NCBI RefSeq assembly: GCF_016741935.1
Contig: NZ_JAERRG010000018.1
Span: 1 to 64,000, forward strand
Length of the DNA: 64,000 bases
DNA from: Streptomyces endocoffeicus
GTDB lineage: Bacteria; Actinomycetota; Actinomycetes; Streptomycetales; Streptomycetaceae
Reading direction: 5' to 3'
The translations under genes were made by a program, and so were the position numbers. This document shows positions 14,401 through 26,400 of the stretch, in pieces (position 1 is the first letter of the stretch; every line of letters begins with the position of its first letter). Under the pieces are notes generated by a model. It made no database searches, was not told the origin of the DNA, and was given only the letters and a program-made list of their open reading frames with translations.

Positions 14401-17400
14401 AGCTCGACCATCACCGGCTGTGCACCCCGTCCGGCGAGGGCGTCCGCACACGCCGACACCCACGGGTCGGTGGCCATCCCCGCGGGGACCGCCACCAGCC
14501 ACGGACCCGTCACCGTGCCCGGCCCGTCGGACACCGGCGACCACGACACGCGGTAGCGCCACCCGTCCACCGTGGCGCGCTCACGTCCACGACGACGCCA
14601 CGACGACAGCACCGGCAACACCGCCGCCAGCGATTCACCGGCGCCGTTCTCGTCCGCGACCGCCAGCGTGTCCGTAAGCGCGGGCAGATCCTCACGCTCC
14701 ACCGCGTCCCAGAAGCCGGCGTCCACCGCGTCCGTGAGGCCCGTCCCAGTCGTGGTGACGGAGGACGATTCCAGCCAGAAGTGCTCTCGCTGGAAGGGGT
14801 ACGTGGGCAGCTCGACGGGCCGGGGGCGCGTCGGTGCGAGCAGGGCGGCCCAGTCCACGGCACGACCTCGCACATGGATCTGGGCCAGCCCCTCCATGAC
14901 GGAGGTGGTCTCTTCCCAACCGCTGCGAAGAACGGGGGCGAAGACGGCGTCCGGCGCGCACTCCTGCCCCATCCCGGAGAGGACTCCGTCGGGGCCCAAC
15001 TCCAGGTAGGTGACCACGCCCTGCCCGGCCAGGCACTCGACACCGTCCGCGAACCGCACGGTCTCGCGGACGTGGCGCACCCAGTACTCAGCCGAGCACA
15101 GCGCATCGGCACCCGCCACCAGACCCGTCACATTCGACACGACGGGGATGCGGGGAGGCGCGTACGACAGCCCCTCGGCCACCTGCCGGAACTCCGCCAG
15201 CATCGGCTCCATCAACGGCGAATGAAAGGCATGCGAAACCCGCAGCCGCTTGGTCTTGACGCCCTCGGCCTCCAGCAGCCCGACGACCTCCGCAATCGCC
15301 GCCTCGGCGCCGGAAATCACGGTGGAACGCGGACCGTTGACCGCCGCCACACTCACCTCAGCCTCACGACCGACCAGCAACGGCAGCACATCCGCCTCAG
15401 CCGCCCGCACGGACACCATCACCCCACCCGAGGGCAGCGCCTGCATCAACCGCCCACGAGCCGCCACCAACACACACGCATCCCCCAGCGACAACACCCC
15501 CGCCACATACGCCGCCACCACCTCACCAATCGAATGCCCGGCCACAAAATCCGGCCGCACACCCCACGACTCCACCAACCGGAACAGCCCCACCTCCACC
15601 GCAAACAACCCACACTGCGCAAACCCGGTCCCATCCAGCCCCGGCACATCCCCGAACACCACGTCCCGCAGCGGCCGCTCCAACACCCCATCGAACATCG
15701 CACACACCTGGTCAAACGCGTCCGCGAAGACCGGGAACGCCTCATACAGCTCCCGGCCCATCCCGACCCGCTGACTCCCCTGACCCGAGAACAACACCGC
15801 CAGCTTCCCCGGCACCACCGAACCCCGCACCACACCAGCCGCCGGTACACCATCCGTCAGCGCCCGCAACCCGGCGGCAAATCCCGCACTGTCGCCCGCC
15901 AGCACCACCGCCCGCTCATCGAGGGCCGACCGCGTCGTGACCAGTGACAACGCCATATCAGCCAGCGACGCCTCCGCCCCGGCCTCACCCCGGGCGTAAG
16001 GCAGCAAAAGCTCCGCCTGTGCCCGCAGCGCACCCTCGGACTTCGCCGACGCCACCCACGGCACCAGCGCCGACTCCTCAGGCGCGTCGGTCACCGGCTC
16101 GGCGACGGGCCGCTCCTCGGCGAGGTGTTCCAGGATGACGTGTGCATTGGTGCCACTGATGCCGAACGACGACACACCGGCACGCCGCGGACGATCCGTC
16201 TCCGGCCACTCCACCGCATCCGTCAGCAGTTCCACCGCACCCGCCGACCAATCCACATGCGGCGACGGCTCATCCACGTGCAGCGTCCTCGGCAGTACAC
16301 CGTGCCGCATGGCGAGCACCATCTTCATCACACCCGCCACACCCGCGGCGGCCTGCGTATGACCGATGTTCGACTTCACCGACCCCAGCCACAACGGCCG
16401 GTCCTCGGCGCCGCGCTCCCGCCCGTACGTCGCGAGCAGCGCCTGTGCCTCAATCGGATCGCCCAGCTTCGTGCCCGTACCGTGGGCCTCGACCGCGTCC
16501 ACCTCAGTGGCCGACAGCCGGGCACTCTCCAACGCCGCCCGGATCACCCGCTGCTGCGACGGACCATTCGGCGCCGTCAAACCGTTCGACGCACCGTCCT
16601 GGTTGACCGCGCTGCCCCGCACCACGGCCAGGACCCGGTGACCGTTCCGGCGTGCGTCGGACAGCCGCTCCAGCAGCAGCACACCGACGCCCTCGGCGAG
16701 CCCCATGCCGTCCGCGGCGCCCGCGAACGCCTTGCAGCGGCCGTCGAGCGCCAGTCCGCGCTGGCGGCTGAAGCCGATGAGGGCACCGGGGTTCGGCATG
16801 ACGGCGACGCCACCGGCGAGCGCCAGTGAGCACTCCCCGTTCCGCAGCGCCTGCGCCGCCAGGTGCAGCGCCACCAGGGACGAGGAACACGCGGTGTCCA
16901 CGGTCACCGCGGGACCCTCGAAGCCGAAGGCGTACGCGACGCGTCCGGACACGACGCTGGCCGCGCTCCCCGTCATCAGGTGGCCTTCGGAGCCCTCGGG
17001 CGCCTCATGCACCCGCGGCCCGTACTCCTGGTAGTTGGAGCCGATGAAGACGCCGGTGCGGCTGCCGCGCAGCGCGAGCGCGGGCACACCGGCACGCTCG
17101 AAGGCTTCCCATGAGGTCTCCAGCAGCAGCCGCTGCTGGGGGTCCATCGCCAGCGCCTCACGCGGCGAGATACCGAAGAACGCCGGGTCGAAGTGGCCCG
17201 CGCCGTAGAGGAAGCCGCCCTCACGCACATACGTCTTGCCCGGCGCGTCCGGGTCCGGGTCGTAGATGCCCTCGATGTCCCAGCCACGGTCGGTGGGCAA
17301 TCCGCCGATCGCGTCACCGCCGGACATGACGAGCTGCCACAGCCCCTCAGGGGAGGACACCCCGCCCGGATAACGGCAGCTCATCGCCACGATGGCGATG

Positions 17401-20400
17401 GGGTCGTCGTCGGAGTCCACGGGCACGGCCCCGGCCGTCTCCACCCGTGCCGCCGTCTGCGGGAGGGCGGGGACGTCCGCCTCGTCGGCCGTCGTCCCCG
17501 TCAGCTCGGTGCGGATGTGCTCGCTCAGGGCGGCGGTGCTGGGGTAGTCGAAGGCCAGCGTGGCGGGCAGGCGCAGCCCGGTGGCCGCGTTCAGCCGGTT
17601 GCGCAGTTCGACTGCCGTCAGCGAGTCGAAGCCGAGGTCCTTGAACGCGCGCTCGGAGTCCACCGCGTCCGAGGTGGCGTGTCCGAGGACGGCCACCACC
17701 TGTGCGCGCACCAGTTCCAGGACGGTGTGCTCACGCTCGGTGGGGGTCAGTCCGGCCAGCCGCTGCCGCAGGCCCGAGGGGGCGTCGGCCGACGCGTTCG
17801 CGACCGCTCCGGCGGTGTCGGTCCCCTCCTGGATGCGTCGCATCGCGGGCAGTTCGTCCAGCAGTGGGCTGGGGCGGGCGGAGGTGAAGACCGGGATGAA
17901 GCTCTCCCAGTCGATATCGGCGATGGCCAGATGGGTCTGGTCGTGGTCGAGTGTCTGCCGCAGCGCGGCGATGCCGAGCGCCGGGTCCATGAACCGCAGT
18001 CCACGCCGCCGCAACTGGTCCAGGTCGAGGGCCTCGGGCATGTTGTCGCCGGTGGCGTCCCACACTCCCCAGGCCACCGAGGTGGCCGTCAGACCGTTCG
18101 CCCGCCGCCGCTCGGCGAGCGCGTCCAGATAGGCGTTGGCGGCGGCGTACGCGCCGTGGTCGCCCACGCCCCACAGCCCGGACACCGAGGAGAACAGCAC
18201 GAACGCGTCCAGCGGGGTGTCGCCCAACAGCTCGTCCAGATGGGCCGCGCCCGCCACTTTCGCGTCCATGACCTCGGCGAACTCCGCCGTAGTCGTGGCG
18301 CCCAGCCCGGCCAGGTCAATGTATGCCGCGGCGTGGATGACGGCGGTGAGCGGCCGGTGGTCGGGTACGGAGTCGAGAACGCGCCGGAGCGCGGCGCGGT
18401 CCGCCACATCGCACGCGGCGACGGTGACCCGGGTGCCCCGATCGGCCAGTTCGGCGACCAGGTCTTCGGCGCCGGGGGCGGCGAGCCCGCGGCGGCTGGT
18501 CAGCACCAGGTGTTCGGCGCCGTTCTCCGCCAGCCACCGGGCCAGACGGGTGCCGAGGGCGCCGGTGCCACCGGTGATGAGGACCGTGCCACGGGGCTTC
18601 CAGGCGCGCCGCGCAGGGGTGGTCCCGAGGGGTGCGGGCTCGAGTCGCCGCAGCATCACGCCCGAGGCGCGGATCGCGACCTGGTCCTCGGGGCCGCCGT
18701 CCGCGAGCACTCCGGCGAGCCGGGCCCCGGCCCGGGCATCCATGGTGCGCGGCAGGTCGATCAGCCCGCCCCAGCTGTCCGGGTACTCCACCCCGGCCAC
18801 CCGGCCCATGCCCCACACCGCCGCCTGGGCGGGGCTGGTGAGCGGATCGGAGCTGCCGATGGACACCGCGCCCTGGGTGGCGCACCACAGCGGCGCGCGG
18901 ACGCCGAGGTCGTCGAGGGCCTGGATCAGGGCGAGGGTCAGGGTCAGGCCGGTGGTGGCCACGGGGTGGTCGGGGTACGGGTGTTCGTCCAGCGGCAGCA
19001 GTGACAGCGCGCCGGACAGCGTGTCCAGCGGGTGGTCGGCGGTGGTGGCGCGCAACCGCTCGGCCACCGTGGCACGGTGTGCGTCGTCCGCGCCCAGCTC
19101 GACGAGAACGACATCGGCGCCGTGTGCCGCGAGCGCCTCGTGGGAGGCCGTGACCAGCGGGTCGTCGGGTCGGGAGCTGGGAGCCAGCAGCAGCCACGGC
19201 CCCGGGAGCGAGACGGCCGGGGTGCCGCTCTTGGGGCGCCAGATCACGCGGTAGCGCCACTCGTCCACGGTCGATTCGGAGCGCCGCTGCCGACGCCACT
19301 GCGCGAGAGCGGGCAGGACGGTGCCCAACGAGGTGTGCTGTTCGGTGGATTCGACCTGGAGCGTGGCGGCCACTGCCTCGGCGTCCTCGCGCTCCACGGC
19401 CTGCCAGAAGTGCGTGTCCGCGCTGTCTTCGGCCGACGTGCCCTCGGTGGAGCGCGCGGTGGTGGCCGAGGTGAGCCAGTAGCGCTGGTGCTGGAAGGCG
19501 TAGGTGGGCAGGTCGACGGGGTGTGCGCCGGTGCCGGCGAACACCGTCCGCCAGTCGACGGCTATACCGCCGACGTGCGCCTCGGCCAGGGAGGTCAGGA
19601 ACCGTGCCGGGCCGCCTTCGTCGCGGCGCAGCGAGCCGATGGCCGCCACGGGGGTGCCGTGGTCCTCGGCCGTCTGCTCGATGCCCATGGTCAGCACCGG
19701 GTGCGCGCTGGCCTCCACGAACGTCTGGAAACCCTCGCCGAGGAGCACCCGTACGGTCTCGTCGAAACGCACGGTCCCGCGCAGATTGCGGTACCAGTAG
19801 CCGGCGTTCAGCTCGGTGGTGTCCAGCACGCCGCCGGTCACCGTGGAGTAGAACGGCACCGAGGAGGAGCGCGGAGTGATCCCGGTGAGGGCGCGCCGGA
19901 TCTCGTCCTCGAGGCTCTCGACGTGGGCGGAGTGCGAGGCGTAGTCCACGGGGACGCGGCGTGCCCGGATTTCCTCCTCCTCGCACGCCGCCAGCAGCTC
20001 GTCCAGCGCGTCGGCGTCGCCGGAGACCACGACCGCCGAGGGACCGTTCACCGCCGCCACCGACAACCGCTCGCCCCACGCCGCGAGCCGCTCCCGCACC
20101 GAGTCCACGGGCAGCGACACCGACACCATGCCACCCCGCCCGGACAGCGCCCGCAGCGCCTGGCTGCGCAGGGCTACGACGCGCGCGGCGTCCTCCAGCG
20201 ACAACGCACCCGCCACACACGCCGCCGCGATCTCACCCTGCGAGTGGCCGATGACCGCCGCGGGCTCCACACCGTAGGAGCGCCACAGCTCCGCCAGCGA
20301 CACCATCACCGCGAACAGGACGGGCTGGACCACATCCACCCGCTCCAGCGCCACGGGGTCGCTGAGCACATCCACCAGCGACCAGTCCACATGCGGCGCC

Positions 20401-23400
20401 AGAGCCGCCGCGCACTCGTCGATCCGCCGGGCGAACACCGGTGAGGAATCCAGCAGCCCGGCCGCCATGCCCACCCACTGCGACCCCTGACCGGGGAAGA
20501 CGAAGGCGACCCCGGCGCTGCGCTTGGCCACGCCTTCGACCAGCCCGGATCCACCCCGTCCCGCGAGGTGATCAGCCAGCGACCGTACGGCCTCCGCACG
20601 GTCGGGGGCCAGCACGACCGCGCGGTGTTCGAAGGCGGTCCGCGTGGTGGCGAGGGACAGTCCGATGACCTCAGCCGCGATCTCGGGGTGCCGCTCAACG
20701 TGGTCCAGCAGCCGCGTGGCCTGGGCGCGCAGCGCGGCCTCGGACTTGCCGGCCAGCGGCCAGGGGACGAGCGGGAGCGCCGTCCGGGGCACCGCCGCTT
20801 CCTCCGCCACGTCCGCACCGGAAGCGGCGTCGGTAACGGCCGGTGACGGCGCCTGCTCGATGATGGCGTGGGCGTTGGTGCCGCTGATGCCGAACGAGGA
20901 CACACCGGCCCGGCGCGGCTCCTCACCCTCGGGCCACGCGGTGGCCTCGGCGAGGAGTTCGACAGTGCCCGCCGTCCAGTCCACGTGTGCGGACGGCTCG
21001 TCGATGTGCAGGGTGCGGGGCAGCACGCCGTGCCGCATCGCCAGCACCATCTTGATCACACCCGCCACACCCGCAGCCGCCTGCGTATGACCGATGTTCG
21101 ACTTCACCGACCCCAGCAGCAGCGGCTCACCCGCGGCCCGCTCACGGCCGTAGGTGGCCAGCAGCGCCTGTGCCTCGATCGGGTCGCCCAGCTTCGTTCC
21201 CGTCCCGTGTGCCTCAACGGCGTCGACCTGCCCGGCCGTGAGCCCGGCGTTGGCCAGCGCCTGGCGGATCACGCGTTGCTGGGACGGGCCGTTGGGGGCG
21301 GAGAGCGCGCTGCTCGCGCCGTCCTGGTTGGTCGCCGTGCCCCGGACAACCGCCAGCACCGGATGCCCGTTGCGCTGCGCGTCGGACAGCCGCTCCAGGA
21401 ACAGCATGCCGACGCCCTCGGCGGGCCCGAACCCGTCGGCCGCCGCCGAGAAGGGCTTGCACCGGCCGTCGGGTGCGAGCCCGCGCTGCCGGCTGAAGCC
21501 GATGAAGGTGCCGGGCGTGGCCATGACGGTGACACCACCGGCCAGGGCGAAGGAGCACTCCCCTTGGCGCAGCGCCTGTACGGCCAGGTGCAGGGCGACC
21601 AGCGACGAGGAACACGCGGTGTCCACCGTGACCGCCGGACCCTCCAGGCCCAGAGTGTAGGCCACCCGCCCGGACACGACGCTGATGGCGCTGCCGGTCA
21701 CGAGGTGGCCCTCGACACCGTCGGTGGCCTCGTGTACCCGCGGCCCGTAGTCGGGAGCCACGGCCCCGACGAAGACACCGGACCGGCTGCCCTTGAGCGA
21801 GGCCGGGTCGAGACCCGCCCGCTCGATGGCCTCCCACGAGGTCTCCAGCAGCAGCCGCTGCTGGGGGTCCATCGCCAGCGCCTCACGCGGTGAGATCCCG
21901 AAGAAATCGGCATCGAAGTCGCCGACGTCGTAGAGGAACCCACCCTCACGCGCGTAGGAGGTGCCCGGCCGGTCGGGGTCCGCGTCGTAGAGCGAGTCGA
22001 GGTCCCAGCCGCGGTCCTCGGGGAACGGCGTGATGGCGTCCTCGGCCCCGCTCAGCAGCCGCCAGAACTCCTCGGGCGAGCGCACCCCACCGGGAAAGCG
22101 GCAGCTCATTCCGACGATCGCGATCGGCTCGCGGGCCGCCGACTCCACATCCCGCAGACGCAGCCGCGTCTGGTGCAGATCAGCCGTCACCCGCCGGAGG
22201 TAGCCGCGGGACAGCTCAGGCTTCAGCCGGTCGGCCACCATCGCACGGGTGGCGTCGTCGGCTGAGGTGTCCGTGCCGAGCAGCGCGGCTTCCAGCTGGT
22301 CGAGTTCGGCGGTCACGTCCGACGCGTCGTCCGCCGCCACGGGGGCGACCTCCGCACCCAGGTGTGCGGCCAGCGCGGCGGGGGTCGGGTAGTCGAAAAT
22401 GAGGGTGGCGGGCAGCCGCAGCCCGGTGGCCGCGTTCAGCCTGTTACGAAGCTCAACCGCGGTGAGCGAGTCGAAGCCCAGCTCCAGGAAGCCGCGATCG
22501 GTATCCACCGCCGATGCCGTCCCATGGCCGAGAACCGTAGCGGCGTGCTCCTGGACCAGACGCAGCAGCGTCCGCTGCCGCTCCCCCTGACCGAGCCCGG
22601 CCAGCCGCCGCACCAGCGACGCCTCCTGCGAGTCGGGGACTTCCTGGGCCGAGGCACGCCGGGACGGGACAGGCCGACGTACGAGCCCGTTCAGCAACGG
22701 GGGTACGGGCGTGGCATCGGCGGTGGCCGCGAGGCGGCCGAGGTCGAGCCGCGCGGGCACCACCACACCCTCGGCCAGCCGACCCGCCGTGTCGAACAGC
22801 CGCAGCCCCTCCGCGGAGGAGAACGGCACCAGCCCGCCCCGTGTCATACGCGAGATATCGGCCTGGTCGAGGTGTCCGGTCATCCCGCTGCGCTCGGCCC
22901 ACATTCCCCAGGCCAGCGACACTCCGGGCAGACCCATCGCCCGGCGCCGCTGAGCCAGTCCGTCCAGGAACGTGTTGGCGGCGGCGTAGTTGGCCTGGCC
23001 CGCGGACCCCAACACCCCGGCGGTCGACGAGAACAGGGCGAACATCGCCACATCGAAACGGCGCGTCAGCTCATGCAGATGCCACGCCCCGTCGACCTTG
23101 GCCCGCAGCACCGCGTCCAGCCGCTCCGGGGTCAGCGAGGTCACCGTGCCGTCGTCCAGAAGGCCCGCGGCATGGACCACACCGGTCAGACCATGCCCAT
23201 CGGGGAGCCCCGCCAGCAGCTCGGCCAGCGCCTCGCGGTCGGCGACATCGCAGGCGGCGACCATGACCGAAGCCCCCAAGCCAGTCAGCTCCGCCTCGAG
23301 CCCTGCCAGGCTCTTGGCGGCGCGGCCACGGCGGCTGACCAGCAGCAGCCGTCGTATGCCGTGCTCGGTCACCAGATGCCGGGCCACCAGTCCGCCCAGG

Positions 23401-26400
23401 ACACCTCCGGCGCCGGTGATCAGTACGGTCCCCTCCGGGTCCAGCGCGGCCGGAACACTCAGCACCAGCTTGCCCACATGACGCGCCTGGCTCATGAACC
23501 GGAACACCTCAGGAGCCCTGCGCACATCCCACACCCGTGCGGGCAACGGCTCCAGCCCGCCACCCTCGAAGAGGGCCACGATCTCCGCGAGCATCTCCCC
23601 GATACGCTCAGGCCCCGCCTCGGCCAGGTCGAACGCCCGGTACAGCACGCCCGGATGCGCCGCGGCCACCTCATCGGCCGACCGCACATCCGTCTTGCCC
23701 ATCTCGATGAAGCGCCCGCCCTCACCCAGCAGCTGCAGCGACGCGTCCACGAACTCACCCGCCAGGGAGTCCAGGACCACATCCACCCCACGACCACCCG
23801 AAGCGGCCCTGAACCGCTCCTCGAACTCCAACGTCCGCGACGACGCGATATGCGCCTCATCCAGCCCGAGACCACGCAGAACATCCCACTTGGCGTCACT
23901 CGCGGTCGCGAACACCTCCACACCCCAGGCCCGCGCCAACCGCACCGCAGCCATCCCCACACCACCGGCAGCGGAATGCACCAACAGCGACTCACCACGC
24001 CGTACGCCCGCCAGCTCCCGCAGCGCGTACAAGGCCGTCACGAACACCACGGGGACGGACGCGGCCTCGGTGAAGGACCAGCCGTCCGGCATCCGCACCA
24101 GGCTGCGGTGGTCCGCCACGGCCAACGGCCCGAAACCGCCCTCCCACAGCCCCATCACGCGGTCGCCTACGACGAGGGAGGTCACACCAGGGCCGGTGGC
24201 CACGACCACACCGGCCCCCTCGCCGCCCATCATGGCCTCGTCCGGATACATGTCCAGAGAGATGAGGACATCGCGGAAGTTCAGGCCCGTGGCGCGCACG
24301 GCGACCCGGACCTCGTGCTCGCCGAGTTCCCGGGTGACGTCCGTGGCCGTGGCCAGCGTCAGCCCCTCCAGCGTGCCCGCTCCCGACGCCTCCAGCCGCC
24401 ACGCCTCCGTACCATCCGGTGGCGTCAGCACACCCCTCGCGGCGCCGGCGGCCAGACGTGGCACCAGCACCTCAGCACCGCGCACGGCAAGCTGCGGCTC
24501 CCCAGTCGCCACCGCCTGGTGCACCACGGCCAGCGACGCCTCGGCACCGTCCACATCCAGCAGAACGAACCGGTCCGGATGCTCGGCCTGCGCCGACCGC
24601 ACCAACCCCCAGACCGGAGCCGCGGCCAGATCACTCGGATCCGCACCATCCTCGGTCGCCAGCGCGCCCCGGGTGACGAACACCAGCCGCGCCGAGGCGA
24701 ACTCGTCCTCCGCCAGCCATGCCCGCGCCATGTCCAGGGTCCGGTGGGCCATGGCGTGTGTCGCCGGGACGACGTCCTCGCCGGGGCCGGAGGACACGGT
24801 CACGAACACCAGATCCGGCATGGAAGCCCCGGATCGTACGTGTGCTGCCAGAGCGGCCAGGTCGGTATGTTCCTCCACCGACCCATCGGCCGCCTCCAAC
24901 TCTCTGGCCAGGCCGAAGGGGTCCGGTCCAGCCACGGCGCACCGGTCGGTGGCGGGGGCCGAGGCGGCTGTGGGCCCTGCGATCCACTCCACCCGGTACA
25001 GCGACTCGTCCTCGCCGACGGACGCGAGCTGCGCTTCCGAAACCGGCCGGGTGACCAACGCCTCCGCCGACGCCACCAGCGTTCCGGCGGCGTCGGCCAC
25101 CAGCACTGACATCTCATCGGCACCCGTGCGGGCCAGCCTCACCCGCAGGGAGGTCGCGCCGGTGGCGTACAGCGACACACCGCTCCACACGAACGGCAGC
25201 CGGATCCCGGCCTTGCTCCCGTCCTTCTCCGGATGCGAGGCGGCGGACACCAGCCAGGCGTGCAGGGCCGCATCGAGCAGTGCGGGATGCAACCCGAACC
25301 GAGCCGCCTCCGCCCGCGACTCCTCCGGCAGCGCCACCTCGGCGAAGACCTCGTCACCCCTGCGCCAGACGGCACGCAGCCCCCGGAACACCGGTCCGTA
25401 CGTCAACCCGGTGGCCGCCACATCCTCATAGAAGCCCGCGGTGTCGACCGCTTCCGCGCCCACCGGTGGCCATGCCTTCAGGTCCGCGGGGCTCGTCGTC
25501 TTGTCCATGGCGGTGGAGTTGAGGGCCAGCATGCCCTTCGCGTGGCACGTCCACGACGCGTTCGGCGTGCCGTCGCGGCGGGAATACACACTGAACTCGC
25601 GCTGCCCGCCCTGCCCGGGCCCGCTCACCACCAGCTGCACCTGGACCGCCCCCTCCTCGGGCAGCACCAAAGGTGCCTCCAGCGTCAGCTCCTCCAACTG
25701 ATCGCAACCAACCGCGTCACCGGCCCGCGACGCCAACTCGACAAACGCCGTACCCGGCAGGATGACCCGGCCCAGCACCGCATGGTCGGCCAGCCAGGCA
25801 TGGGTACGGAGCGAGAGCCGACCGGTGAGCAGGAAACCGTCCGAGCCGGGCAGCGGCACGGCGGCCCCCAGCAACGGATGCCCGGCCGCATCCAGCCCCA
25901 CCGATGCCACATCGCCAGCGGCGTCGACGGCCTCGGACTCCAGCCAGAAGTGGGTGCGCTGGAAGGCATACGTCGGCAGATCGACGCGCTCCGCGCCCGT
26001 TCCCGCGAACATCCCCGCCCAGTCGACGGACGCGCCGCCCACGTAAGCCTCGGCCAGGGAGATCAGGAAGCGCTCCAGGCCGCCATCGTCACGGCGCAGC
26101 GAACCGACCGCGGTGACACGGGTCCCGTGGTCCTCGGCCGTCTGCTCCACACCCATCGTCAGGACGGGGTGGGCACTGGCCTCGATGAACACCTGGAAAC
26201 CATCGGCCAGCAGGACGCGGACGGTCTCGTCAAAGCGCACCGTCTGACGCAGATTGCGGTACCAGTACCCGGCGTCCAGACCAGCCGTATCCAGCACCCC
26301 ACCGGTCACCGTCGAATAGAACGGCACCGACGAAGGCCGAGGGCTGATCCCCGCGAGGGCTCGCCGAAGCTCGTCCTCGATCGCCTCAACGTGAGCGCAG

